In this document: positions 51,762-60,378 of the stretch, piece by piece
Layout of the letters: each line of letters starts with the position of its first letter
Position numbering within the stretch: the first letter of the stretch is position 1
NCBI RefSeq assembly: GCF_008086045.1
Contig: NZ_VSEY01000050.1
Span: 1 to 64,000 of the forward strand
DNA length: 64,000 nucleotides
Origin: Nonomuraea sp. PA05
GTDB taxonomy: Bacteria; Actinomycetota; Actinomycetes; Streptosporangiales; Streptosporangiaceae
Direction: 5' to 3'
Program-made: the position numbers and the translations under genes
The notes under the pieces: generated by a model
What the model was told of the DNA's origin: nothing
Database searches by the model: none
What the model saw: only the letters and a program-made list of their open reading frames with translations

Positions 51762-52388
51762 ATGAACAATGTGTCCACAAATGAGGAGGCGGCCTCCGGC
51801 CGGCGCGGGCGAGGCCGCCGCCCGGCCGCGGAGGTGCGCGCCGCGGTGCTCGCGGCGGCCGGGCGCATCCTGCTGCGCGACGGCATGCAGGCGGTCACGT
51901 TCGACCGCGTCGCGATGGAGGCGGGGTCGAGCAAGACGACCCTTTACAAGTGGTGGCCGTCGCCGGGGGTGCTCGCGGCCGAGGCGTACTTCGCCCGCAG
52001 CGAGCGCGCGCTGGAGTTCCCTGACACCGGCGACCTGCGCGCCGACCTGATCAGCCAGCTCCGCGCGTTCGTCCGCTGGTTGAAGGACGACGGCGCGGAC
52101 AAGCCCATGTCCGAGATCGTGGGCGCCGCCCAGATGGACCCGGTCCTTGCCCATGCCTGGTCGGAGAGCTACGCGCTCCCCCGGCGCGAGCTCGCCCGGC
52201 AACGGCTGCGGCGCGCCCAGGAGCAGGGCCAGCTACGCGCGGACGCGGACCTCGACATCATCGTGGACCAGCTCTGGGGCGCCTGCTACCACCGGCTGCT
52301 CGTGCTCCGGGTGCCCTTCGACGACTCGATCGTGGAACGCCTGGTGGACCACGCGCTCCACGGGTCGGCACCGGCCGCCGGACGCTGA
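51762..52388 (+). CDS. TetR family transcriptional regulator
   Basis: 208 residues. The HTH (residues 22-68) includes VRAAVLAAAGRILLRDGMQA, VTFDRVAMEAGSSKTTLYKW and WPSPGVLAAEAYFARSE. The C-terminal domain (EIVGAAQMDPVLAHAWSESY) is of the TetR_C_16/AcrR type. ATG at 51762 follows GGAAATG weakly. It likely represses the divergent SDR gene through the palindrome between them. Confidence 0.9.
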   Translation: MNNVSTNEEAASGRRGRGRRPAAEVRAAVLAAAGRILLRDGMQAVTFDRVAMEAGSSKTTLYKWWPSPGVLAAEAYFARSERALEFPDTGDLRADLISQLRAFVRWLKDDGADKPMSEIVGAAQMDPVLAHAWSESYALPRRELARQRLRRAQEQGQLRADADLDIIVDQLWGACYHRLLVLRVPFDDSIVERLVDHALHGSAPAAGR

Positions 52389-52398
52389 CGCGGCCGGC

Positions 52399-53154
52399 TC
52401 ACGACCCCAGGATGACGCGCGCGATCAGCTCAGGATCGTCACTCATCGGCACGTGCCCGCACCCCTTCATCAGCTTCACCCGCTGCCCCGACCACCGAGC
52501 CGCCCGCACGGCCTGGCGGCGCAACAGCAACCGGTCGTGCTCGCCCCACGCGATGGTGATCGGCGACTTGGGCGGCGCCGGCGGCATGAGCCCGCCGAAC
52601 GACTCCAGCGTCTCCTCGAAGCCGGGCGCCGCGCCCAGGGCCTGGGTGGCGGCCATCAGGGCGGTCGGGTCGAGCCTGGCGGGGCGGGCGACGAGGAGCC
52701 CGGCCGAGACCGTACGCACGTAGGGGTTCTCGAGTTGTTCGAGGGGCATGGAGCGGGCGGAGGCGCGCATGACGCGCAGCATCGCCTGGCAGTAGAGGAG
52801 CTCCGCGCGGGACCAGAAGGAGATCGGGGACAGCGCGGTGGCGGCGCGTACGACGCCACGTGAGGCCAGCTCCAGGGCGATGTAACCACCTAGGGAGTTA
52901 CCGGCGACAAGAGGGTCGCGGATGGCGAGCCTGGCGCAGAACGACTCGATCGCGTCGGCCAGCGACTCGGCGGTGTACGGGACGCCGGGCGGCAGCTCGG
53001 GCGATACGCCGAAGCCGGGCAGGTCGACCGCGTACACGGTGTGCGCGGCGGCGAGCCGGTCGAGGACCGGCAGCCAGCCCTGCCAGTGGTGGCCGATGCC
53101 GTGGATGAGGATCAGTGGCGTGCCGGTGCCCCGGCGTTCGAAGGCCAGCTCCAT
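52399..53154 (-). CDS. alpha/beta-hydrolase
   Basis: 251 residues. Oxyanion motif LILIHGIGHHWQGWLPVLDR, nucleophile elbow VAGNSLGGYIALELASRGV (Ser), acid in TIAWGEHDRLLLRR and catalytic His in GCGHVPMSDDPELIA. Fold and length suit an esterase, epoxide hydrolase or C-C hydrolase. ATG 53154 is 17 bp downstream of the phosphatase gene on the same strand, so it may belong to that transcript. Confidence 0.9.
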   Translation of the reverse strand: MELAFERRGTGTPLILIHGIGHHWQGWLPVLDRLAAAHTVYAVDLPGFGVSPELPPGVPYTAESLADAIESFCARLAIRDPLVAGNSLGGYIALELASRGVVRAATALSPISFWSRAELLYCQAMLRVMRASARSMPLEQLENPYVRTVSAGLLVARPARLDPTALMAATQALGAAPGFEETLESFGGLMPPAPPKSPITIAWGEHDRLLLRRQAVRAARWSGQRVKLMKGCGHVPMSDDPELIARVILGS

Positions 53155-53171
53155 GGCCGCCAGTGAATCAC

Positions 53172-55394
53172 TCAGCGGCCACGGGTGGGAATCTCGAACC
53201 AGACGGCTTTGCCTTCCCTGGTGGGACGCGACCCCCAGCGCCTGGCGAGCTGGTCGACCAGGTAGAGGCCGCGCCCGCCCTCGTCGTTCTCGCCGGCGCT
53301 GCGGATGCGGGGCAGGCGCAGGTCCTGGTCGAAGACCTCGACCCAGACGGCCTCTTCGCCCCTGCGCAGGCGCAGCGTGAACTCCTTGTCGCCGACGACT
53401 TCGTCCTCGAAGCCCGGCATGTCCCAGGACTCCTCGAACGGCAGCGGCGGCCCCTCCACGACCAGCTCTCTGCGCGGCACCCCGGCGGTGGCGGCGTGCA
53501 GCACCACGTTGGTGACGACCTCGGAGACGAGCAGGCAGGCGAGCTCGGCACGCTCCTCGGGCACGTTCCAGCTCGCGAACGCCTCGGCGGCCATCCGGCG
53601 CGCCTCGCCGACCATGATGGGCTGGGCGGGGAACGTGCGGGACTCCACGTCGAGGTTCACGTCGCTTGAGCGGACCACGAGGATGGCCATGTCGTCGTCG
53701 ATCTCGCCGGGCACCGCGACGGTCGCGGCGTCGGCGATGCGCTCGACCTCGGCGTCGGACATCTTGGCGAGCTTCTCGCAGAGCACGCCCAGCGTCTCGG
53801 CCTCGGTCGGCATCCGGCCGTCGCGGCCGGGGCGGCGGTCGACCAGGCCGTCGGTGTAGAGGAGCAGCGCCGCGCCCGGCGGCAGCGTACGCGTCTCCTC
53901 CTTGTAGACCAGGTCGGCGTGCAGGCCCTTGGCGCGCACCCCGAGCGGCTGGCCGACCTCCTCGATGTCGAGCTCCACGCACTGCCCGTCGACCAGCAGC
54001 AGCGGCGCGGCGTGGCCGGCGTTGGCGAAGGAGAGCTGGCGGGACCAGGCGTCGTAGACGAGGTACTGGCAGGTGACGATGGGCGGGACGCTGACGTCGG
54101 TGCCGTTGTCGTCCTGCTCGGGGGTGGCGATGATGCGGGTCCACTCGTCGAGCCTGGCCAGGATGTCGGCCGGCGACTTGTCGTCCTGGGCGAAGGCCCG
54201 CAGCGCGGCCCTGAGCTGGCCCATGATGGCGGCGGCCTTGGCGCCCCTGCCCTCGACGTCGCCGATGACGATGCCGACGCGGCCGGCGGACAGCGGGATG
54301 ACGTCGTACCAGTCGCCGCCGACCTGGGTCTGGATGCCCTGCCCGTGGGAGGCGAGCGGGGCGGCCGGGTAGTAGCGCACGGCGATCTGCAGGCCGTCGA
54401 GCTGCGGAAGCGCCCGGGGCAGCAGGTACTTCTGGAACGACTCAGCCGTGTGACGCTCCTCCTCGAACAGCAGCGCGTTGTCGATCGCGAGCGCGACCCG
54501 GGTGGCGATGGCGCCGACGAAGTCGCGGTCGAAGGCGTCGTAGTGGGGGCTGCGGCGGTCGGTGAGGTTGGACAGCCCGAGGTACATCAGCCCGAGCGTC
54601 TCCCCCCGCACCAGCAGCGGCGCGACGATGGCGGAGGTCATGCCGATCTCGCCGCACAGGCGCGCGCTGTTCTCGTGGGGGGCGGGGCTGCGGTTGGTGG
54701 CGAAGTCCTCCACCAGGATCGTCTCCTGGCGGCGGAAGGCGGTGTCAGCGTAGTGGCCGGAGGGGTAGCGGATCTCCGCGCCCACCGGCTTCCATGTTCC
54801 CGACGGGGGCGTCCACCCCTGTACGTGCTGCGAGACCCTGCGGACGAGCCTGTCGCCCTCCATCAACTCGATGAAGCAGTGGTCGGCGAACTGGGGGACG
54901 AGCATCTCGGCGACGCGCTTGAGCGTCTCCTCGACGTAGAGGGAGCCCGCCAGCCGCTCGCCGATGCGCTCCAGCAGCCCGAAGCGGTCCTTCTCCCGCT
55001 CGTTGCTGCGCAGCGCCTCACGGGCGGTGATGACGATCCCTGTCACCGCGCCCGAGGCTGGACGCAGCGGCACGGCCTGCGCACGCACATAGACGATCGT
55101 GCCGTCGCCGCGCCTGACGTCGAACGTGCCTTCCCAGACGCCGCCCTTGAGCACGTGCTTGGCGAGCTCGATCGCCATCGGGTGGTCCTTCTCCATGATC
55201 CCGAGGGACAGGACGGACGAGTCACGCGAAGGCGACTTACCCTGACGGCCGAAGAGTTTCTCGGCGAATGGATTCCAATAGAGGAGATTGCTGAAACGGT
55301 CGGTGACGACCACGGCCATTTCGGCGTGGTCGAGCACGGACCCGGCAGCAAGGTGATCAGCCGCTTCTTGTGACAGATCCCCCCATCGCTTCAT
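53172..55394 (-). CDS. PAS-GAF-SpoIIE phosphatase with HATPase domain
   Basis: 740-residue signalling protein. A PAS domain (about 20-130, MAVVVTDRFSNLLYWNPFAE and IVYVRAQAVPLRP) is followed by a GAF domain (150-315, HYADTAFRRQETILVEDFAT), a PP2C-like SpoIIE phosphatase (330-545, QTQVGGDWYDVIPLSAGRVG and GIVIGDVEGRGAKAAAIMGQ, with metal Asp residues), and an RsbW-type HATPase_c (570-735, LLVSEVVTNVVLHAATAG and GGRGLYLVDQLARRWGSRP). It would dephosphorylate an anti-sigma antagonist and bind a partner. ATG 55394 has GAGGAG upstream. Confidence 0.9.
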   Translation of the reverse strand: MKRWGDLSQEAADHLAAGSVLDHAEMAVVVTDRFSNLLYWNPFAEKLFGRQGKSPSRDSSVLSLGIMEKDHPMAIELAKHVLKGGVWEGTFDVRRGDGTIVYVRAQAVPLRPASGAVTGIVITAREALRSNEREKDRFGLLERIGERLAGSLYVEETLKRVAEMLVPQFADHCFIELMEGDRLVRRVSQHVQGWTPPSGTWKPVGAEIRYPSGHYADTAFRRQETILVEDFATNRSPAPHENSARLCGEIGMTSAIVAPLLVRGETLGLMYLGLSNLTDRRSPHYDAFDRDFVGAIATRVALAIDNALLFEEERHTAESFQKYLLPRALPQLDGLQIAVRYYPAAPLASHGQGIQTQVGGDWYDVIPLSAGRVGIVIGDVEGRGAKAAAIMGQLRAALRAFAQDDKSPADILARLDEWTRIIATPEQDDNGTDVSVPPIVTCQYLVYDAWSRQLSFANAGHAAPLLLVDGQCVELDIEEVGQPLGVRAKGLHADLVYKEETRTLPPGAALLLYTDGLVDRRPGRDGRMPTEAETLGVLCEKLAKMSDAEVERIADAATVAVPGEIDDDMAILVVRSSDVNLDVESRTFPAQPIMVGEARRMAAEAFASWNVPEERAELACLLVSEVVTNVVLHAATAGVPRRELVVEGPPLPFEESWDMPGFEDEVVGDKEFTLRLRRGEEAVWVEVFDQDLRLPRIRSAGENDEGGRGLYLVDQLARRWGSRPTREGKAVWFEIPTRGR

Positions 55395-55517
55395 CCGAAG
55401 ACCACTCCTCGCAGTGGCTGGTATGCAAAGCGGACCACGGGCGCTCCTGCAACAGTCTTGGCCAGGGGAGAGTGGAGGGCCTCCCAGGAGGGATTCAACC
55501 AAGTAGTCGCGCGCGCG

Positions 55518-56222
55518 TCAGCGCTTGGAGACAAAAACGTGCGCGGCGACATCGCGCGGAAGCTCCGCGGGAGTATCCTTCGCGTCACCGTCACCTGTCA
55601 CCCGTACACCGTCGTCGCTCGCCGCGAGCGTCACCTCGCGTCCGGGTTGTATCCCAACTTGCTTGAGTTTAAGCATCACAGCAGGATCGCTTTGCACTTG
55701 TTCGCTAATTCGACGCACGACTACCGGTGTGTCGCGTGTGCCGGCGAGGTCGCACATGGTCGTCAGCACGTCGTCAGCGCTCTCCACCGGCTCCCTGGCG
55801 CCCAGCTCGGCGAGCCCGGGAATGGGGTTGCCATGGGGACACACGGTCGGGTTGTCGAGCAGCGTCACCAGACGCGACTCCACGGACTCCGACATGACAT
55901 GCTCCCAGCGGCACGCCTCGATGTGCACCTCTTCCCAAGGGAGGCCGATGACCTGCGTGAGCAGACACTCGGCGAGGCGGTGCTTGCGCATCACCCGCGT
56001 GGCGAGCGTGCGGCCGAGCTCCGTCATCGACAGGTGGCGGTCACCCTCGACGCGGACGAGCCCGTCGCGCTCCATGCGTGCCACGGTCTGGCTCACAGTG
56101 GGGCCGCTCTGCTGCAGGCGCTCGGCGATGCGCGCGCGCAGCGGGACGATGCCCTCTTCTTCAAGCTCGTAGATGGTACGGAGATACATCTCCGTGGTGT
56201 CGATCAAGCCGTGTGCGGTCAA
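55518..56222 (-). CDS. DtxR/IdeR-family metal-dependent regulator
   Basis: 234 residues. The wHTH contains LIDTTEMYLRTIYELEEEGI, RIAERLQQSGPTVSQTVARM and DGLVRVEGDRHLSMTELGRT. The metal-binding and dimerisation domain has EACRWEHVMSESVESRL with the Cys, Glu and His ligands. A C-terminal SH3-like domain is present. I choose TTG at 56222 (LTAHGLIDTTEM), with GGAGG before it; a TTG four codons upstream is also possible. Regulates iron or manganese homeostasis by family. Confidence 0.9.
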   Translation of the reverse strand: MTAHGLIDTTEMYLRTIYELEEEGIVPLRARIAERLQQSGPTVSQTVARMERDGLVRVEGDRHLSMTELGRTLATRVMRKHRLAECLLTQVIGLPWEEVHIEACRWEHVMSESVESRLVTLLDNPTVCPHGNPIPGLAELGAREPVESADDVLTTMCDLAGTRDTPVVVRRISEQVQSDPAVMLKLKQVGIQPGREVTLAASDDGVRVTGDGDAKDTPAELPRDVAAHVFVSKR

Positions 56223-56321
56223 GGCTCCTCCCAAGTGAATGGTATACGCCGGTCGTGGGACTGAGCCCGCCCGCTGCGGGCACAGGAGTCACAGGGAACC
56301 CTATTGGGAGAACGACCGACC

Positions 56322-56939
56322 ATGGTTAAGGACGGCAACAATGGGGCGGCCGAGTTCCTTCCCGACCGTCTCGATCTTGACTCGCTGCGCACCGCGGCGG
56401 CCTGCTGCGAGGGCTGTGACCTGTACAGGAACGCCACGCGAACGGTGTTCGGGGAGGGCCCGCGGCAGGCGAGATTCATGCTCGTCGGCGAGCAGCCGGG
56501 AGACCAGGAGGACCGCCAGGGGCACCCGTTCGTGGGCCCGGCGGGGCGCATATTGGACAAGGGGTTGCAGGAGGCGGGAATCCAGCGAGACGACGTCTAC
56601 CTCACGAACGCCGTCAAGCACTTCTCTTTCACGCCTCGGGGGAAAAGACGGATTCATCAGAAACCCACGGCTTCGGAGATAGACGCCTGCCGGCCTTGGC
56701 TCGACGCCGAACTGGCCGCGGTCCGGCCCGAGGTGGTCGTGGTGCTCGGGGCGACGGCCGCGCGGTCGCTGCTGGGGCGCTCGTTCAAGGTGACGCGGCA
56801 TCGCGGTGAGGCGGTGCCGCTCGGTGATGCGCTGGCGGTGGCGACCATCCACCCGTCAGCGGTGCTGCGGGCGCCCGACAGGGACGCGGCGTACGCGGGC
56901 TTCCTGGCCGACCTCCAGGCGGCGGCCCGCGTCGCCTGA
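56322..56939 (+). CDS. udgX: uracil-DNA glycosylase superfamily protein UdgX
   Basis: 205 residues. Family 4-like glycosylase with four Fe-S Cys-like residues near the N-terminus (AACCEGCDLYRNATRTVFGE), the GEQPG motif (MLVGEQPGDQEDRQGHPFVG) and the distinctive GKRRIHQKP insertion. The His of this RIH loop forms a covalent bond to abasic DNA in UdgX. It ends in VATIHPSAVLRAPDRDAAYA. It binds uracil-DNA tightly and is insensitive to Ugi. ATG at 56322. It lies 3 bp from a convergent MFS gene. Confidence 0.9.
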   Translation: MVKDGNNGAAEFLPDRLDLDSLRTAAACCEGCDLYRNATRTVFGEGPRQARFMLVGEQPGDQEDRQGHPFVGPAGRILDKGLQEAGIQRDDVYLTNAVKHFSFTPRGKRRIHQKPTASEIDACRPWLDAELAAVRPEVVVVLGATAARSLLGRSFKVTRHRGEAVPLGDALAVATIHPSAVLRAPDRDAAYAGFLADLQAAARVA

Positions 56940-56942
56940 GCG

Positions 56943-58214
56943 TCAGCCCGGGGCGCGGTCCTTGAGAGGCACGGCGGACGAACCGGCCCGGTAGTTGCGG
57001 AAGCCCGCGACGGACAGCCCGACGACCAGCACGGTGACGGCACAGGCCAGCCCGCCGCCCACCCACGCCCCGGTCAGCCCGAACGCCGTGGCCGTGGCTC
57101 CGGCCCGCAGGTCGCCCAGGCGCGGCCCGCCCGCCACGACCACCATGAACGCCCCCTGCATCCGCCCCCGCATCTCGTCGGGCGCGTAGAGCTGGAGTAT
57201 CGACTGCCGCCACACCGACGAGATCACGTCCGCCACCCCGCCGATGGCCATGAACAGCACCAGCAGCCACAGATCGTGGACGAGCCCGGCGGCGGCCACG
57301 GCCAGCCCCCACACGGCGATGACGATCGACAGCGCCACCCCCTGCCGCGAGACCCGGCCCACCCACCCCGAGAACAGGGCGCCGGCCACGGCGCCGATGG
57401 CCATGGCCGAGTTCATCCAGCCGAGAGCGAGCAGGTCACCGCCGAAGCGCTCGGCGGTCAGCTCGGGGAAGAGCGCCCGTGGCATGGCGAACACCATCGC
57501 GATGATGTCCACGACGAACGACATCAGCAGCACGGGGGTCCTGACGATGAAGCTGAGCCCGTCCAGGACGGCCCTGGCCCCCGGACGTTGCACCTCGCCC
57601 AGCGGAGGCAGTGAGGGCAGTCTGAGCGCCGCGTAGAGGTTCGCGGTGAACAGGACGGCGTCCACCGCGTACGCCCACGCGAACCCGCCGTACGACATCG
57701 CCACCCCGCCGACCATCGGCCCGAGGACCGCGCCCATGCTGTAGACGAGCGAGTTGAGCGCGTTCGCCGACGGGACGAGCTCCGCGTCGAGGATCCTGGG
57801 GATGATCGCGCCCCTGGTCGGCCCGGTGATGGCGAAGCCGGTGGAGTTCAGCGCGACCGCGAGGAAGATCAGATAGACGTTGTTCAGCCCGAGCAGCGCC
57901 TGGACGAGGATGAACAGCGTGGCGGCCCAGGCGATCAGCGAGCCGACGATGAGCAGCTTGCGCCGGTCGACGGCGTCGGCGACGGCGCCGCCCCACAGGC
58001 CGAAGACGATCAGCGGGATCAGGTTGGCGATGCCGATCAGGCCGACGTAGAACGACGACCCGGTGATCTCGTAGACCTGCTGCCCGACCGCCACGACGGT
58101 CACGCCGACGCCGACGTGCGACACTGCCTGGCCCAGCCAGATCCGCCGGTACGCGGGAACGCCCAGCGGCCGGGTGTCTACGAGATGACGCTTGACCAGA
58201 TCCCCGAATGCCAC
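56943..58214 (-). CDS. MFS transporter (EntS-like)
   Basis: 423 residues, about eleven transmembrane segments. Motif A lies in GLWGGAVADAVDRRKLLIVG and the C-terminal half contains GGVADVISSVWRQSILQLYA and DEMRGRMQGAFMVVVAGG. Similar to the enterobactin exporter group. The gene starts with GTG at 58214. Its placement near the DtxR regulator gene would suit siderophore export, but no siderophore genes are present in the window. Confidence 0.85.
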   Translation of the reverse strand: MAFGDLVKRHLVDTRPLGVPAYRRIWLGQAVSHVGVGVTVVAVGQQVYEITGSSFYVGLIGIANLIPLIVFGLWGGAVADAVDRRKLLIVGSLIAWAATLFILVQALLGLNNVYLIFLAVALNSTGFAITGPTRGAIIPRILDAELVPSANALNSLVYSMGAVLGPMVGGVAMSYGGFAWAYAVDAVLFTANLYAALRLPSLPPLGEVQRPGARAVLDGLSFIVRTPVLLMSFVVDIIAMVFAMPRALFPELTAERFGGDLLALGWMNSAMAIGAVAGALFSGWVGRVSRQGVALSIVIAVWGLAVAAAGLVHDLWLLVLFMAIGGVADVISSVWRQSILQLYAPDEMRGRMQGAFMVVVAGGPRLGDLRAGATATAFGLTGAWVGGGLACAVTVLVVGLSVAGFRNYRAGSSAVPLKDRAPG

Positions 58215-58224
58215 TTAACGAACA

Positions 58225-58878
58225 TTAAGGGGCAAGTCTCTCCAGGACCCACCCGGGTCGCGTCCGCCTGTAACGCAACCGATCGTGCATCCGATCGAGC
58301 TGCCCCTGCCAGAACTCCACCTCGATCGGCGCGACCCGGAAACCGCCCCAGAACTCCGGCACTGGCGGATCTTCCGGCCATCGGGCGGCTATCTCCTCAT
58401 ACCGGGCGTCCAGCTCTTCCCTGGAACGCACGACCGCCGACTGCCGCGACGCCCAGGCGCCGACGCGCGAGCCGTACGGGCGCGAGTCGAAGTACTCGGC
58501 CGTCTCCGCGTGGGAGATCCTCGTCACAGTCCCCTCGACGCGCACCTGGCGGCGCATCGGGTGCCAGGGGAACAGCAGCGAGGCACGCGGGTTCTCGCCC
58601 AGGTCGCGGCCCTTGCGCGACTCGTAGTTGGTGTAGAAGACGAATCCGCGTTCGTCGTAGCCCTTGAGCAGGACCGTCCTGGCGCTCGGACGGCCGCCGG
58701 CCGAGGCGGTGGCCAGGATCATGGCGTTGGGTTCCGGCAGGCCGGCGTCGAGCGCGTCCTGGAACCAGGTGGTGAACTGCGCGATGGGGTCGGACGCGAG
58801 GTCTGATTCGAGCAACGGCTCGCCCTCGTACGTACGGCGAAGCCCCGCCAGCGTGGGCGGGCGCGGGGTGGCATCCAC
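58225..58878 (-). CDS. pdxH: pyridoxine/pyridoxamine 5'-phosphate oxidase
   Basis: 217 residues from the GTG at 58878 (VDATPRPPTLAGLRRTYEGE). FMN and PLP contacts are clear: ARTVLLKGYDERGFVFYTNY, SRKGRDLGENPRASLLFPWH, RRQVRVEGTVTRISH and FWGGFRVAPIEVEFWQG, ending DRLRYRRTRPGW. It makes pyridoxal 5'-phosphate from PNP or PMP. The frame stays open upstream with no ribosome site for any start, so the start is uncertain. Confidence 0.9.
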   Translation of the reverse strand: MDATPRPPTLAGLRRTYEGEPLLESDLASDPIAQFTTWFQDALDAGLPEPNAMILATASAGGRPSARTVLLKGYDERGFVFYTNYESRKGRDLGENPRASLLFPWHPMRRQVRVEGTVTRISHAETAEYFDSRPYGSRVGAWASRQSAVVRSREELDARYEEIAARWPEDPPVPEFWGGFRVAPIEVEFWQGQLDRMHDRLRYRRTRPGWVLERLAP

Positions 58879-59057
58879 GAGACGATATTCTTGCGCGCTT
58901 GCGTGGTAGATCCCATGCACCGCCCCCGACCAGCGGGTTTGGCCTTTTGGCGTGCCCCAAGACCGAGCATGAGCTGGGAGGGGGTTAAATTGACCCGCCG
59001 GTATCTCGACATCAAGGCATTGCCCAAACATGGCAACAGAAGGGGAGGCGGCCGAGT

Positions 59058-60164
59058 ATGTCCGACTTCAAACCCGGACTCGAAGGCGTCGTAGCTTTCG
59101 AGACCGAGATCGCGGAACCGGACAAAGAAGGGGGCGCCCTTCGATACCGGGGCGTCGACATCGAAGAGCTGGTCGGCCGTGTCCCGTTCGGGCACGTATG
59201 GGGCCTGCTGGTCGACAATCAGTTCCAGCCGGGCCTGCCCCCGGCGGAGCCGTACCCCATTCCTGTCCACTCCGGTGACATCCGTGTAGACGTGCAGAGC
59301 GCGCTGGCGATGCTGGCCCCTGCCTACGGCTTCAAGCCGCTGCTCGACATCAGCGACGAGGAGGCCCGCGACCAGCTCGCCCGCGCCTCCGTCATGGCCC
59401 TGTCGTTCGTGGCGCAGTCCGCGCGCGGCCTCGGCCTGCCGATGGTGCCGCAGAGCAAGGTCGACGAGGCCAAGACCATCGTCGAGCGCTTCATGATCCG
59501 CTGGCGCGGTGAGCCTGATCCCAAGCACGTCAAGGCCATCGACGCCTACTGGACCTCCGCCGCCGAGCACGGCATGAACGCCTCGACGTTCACCGCCCGC
59601 GTCATCGCCTCCACCGGCGCCGACGTGGCCGCCGCGCTCTCCGGTGCCGTGGGCGCCATGTCCGGCCCGCTGCACGGCGGCGCGCCCGCGCGCGTCCTGC
59701 ACATGATCGAGGGCGTCGAGCAGCTCGGCGACGCCAAGAAGTACGTCCAGAGCGAGCTCGACAAGGGCAACCGTCTCATGGGCTTCGGCCACCGCGTCTA
59801 CCGCGCCGAGGACCCGCGCGCCCGCGTGCTGCGGCGTACGGCCAAGGAGCTCGACGCGCCCCGCTACGAGGTCGCCGCCGCGCTGGAGCAGGCCGCGCTG
59901 GAGGAGCTGCACGCCCGCAAGCCGGACCGCGTGCTGGCCACGAACGTGGAGTACTGGGCCGCCGTGGTGCTGGACTTCGCCGAGGTGCCCTCCCACATGT
60001 TCACCTCGATGTTCACCTGCGCGCGCACGGCCGGCTGGGCCGCGCACATCCTGGAGCAGAAGCGCACGGGCAGGCTGGTCCGCCCGAGCGCCATCTACAC
60101 CGGCCCCACCTCGCGCCCGCTCAGCGAGCTGGCGGGCGCCGACGAGGTCGTCGGCAAGTACTGA
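59058..60164 (+). CDS. citA: citrate synthase (CitA-type)
   Basis: 368 residues. Opening SDFKPGLEGVVAFETEIAEP and GGALRYRGVDIEELVGRVPF are typical of the second citrate synthase of actinobacteria. Active-site residues: GPLHGGAPARVLHM (His), GFGHRVYRAEDPRARVLRR (His) and later AVVLDFAEVPSHMFTSMF (Asp). It condenses acetyl-CoA with oxaloacetate; methylcitrate activity is possible. GGGGAGG precedes ATG. A hairpin terminator follows. Confidence 0.93.
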   Translation: MSDFKPGLEGVVAFETEIAEPDKEGGALRYRGVDIEELVGRVPFGHVWGLLVDNQFQPGLPPAEPYPIPVHSGDIRVDVQSALAMLAPAYGFKPLLDISDEEARDQLARASVMALSFVAQSARGLGLPMVPQSKVDEAKTIVERFMIRWRGEPDPKHVKAIDAYWTSAAEHGMNASTFTARVIASTGADVAAALSGAVGAMSGPLHGGAPARVLHMIEGVEQLGDAKKYVQSELDKGNRLMGFGHRVYRAEDPRARVLRRTAKELDAPRYEVAAALEQAALEELHARKPDRVLATNVEYWAAVVLDFAEVPSHMFTSMFTCARTAGWAAHILEQKRTGRLVRPSAIYTGPTSRPLSELAGADEVVGKY

Positions 60165-60176
60165 ATTTCCGTGTTG

Positions 60177-60211
60177 CGGCTACCGCACGGCACCTGCCGT
60201 GGCGGTAGCCG
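60177..60211 (+). terminator. citA terminator
   Basis: CGGCTACCGC (60177-60186) pairs with GCGGTAGCCG (60202-60211); the inner ACGGCA/TGCCGT pair lengthens the stem. TTTCGCGTT follows. It lies 13 bp after the citA stop. Confidence 0.8.
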
Positions 60212-60253
60212 TTTCGCGTTCCCGGGGACGAAAGACCCTAGGGGAAAGTGGTT

Positions 60254-60275
60254 CCTTGACCCGTTCCAGTCAAGG
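60254..60275. promoter_or_regulatory. inverted repeat upstream of the peroxidase gene
   Basis: CCTTGAC (60254-60260) and GTCAAGG (60269-60275) flank an 8-bp spacer, 104 bp before the peroxidase ATG. It contains TTGAC, which could double as a -35 element. A regulator site is likely but untested. Confidence 0.45.
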
Positions 60276-60378
60276 GCTCAGCCTTACGGCAGATACCCCC
60301 CAGGCCTCCCACGAGCAGGTAGCTGACGGCTGCGCACGCCTGCCCTCCTCCGGTGCGAGGTCAGTAAGGAGGCACGTC

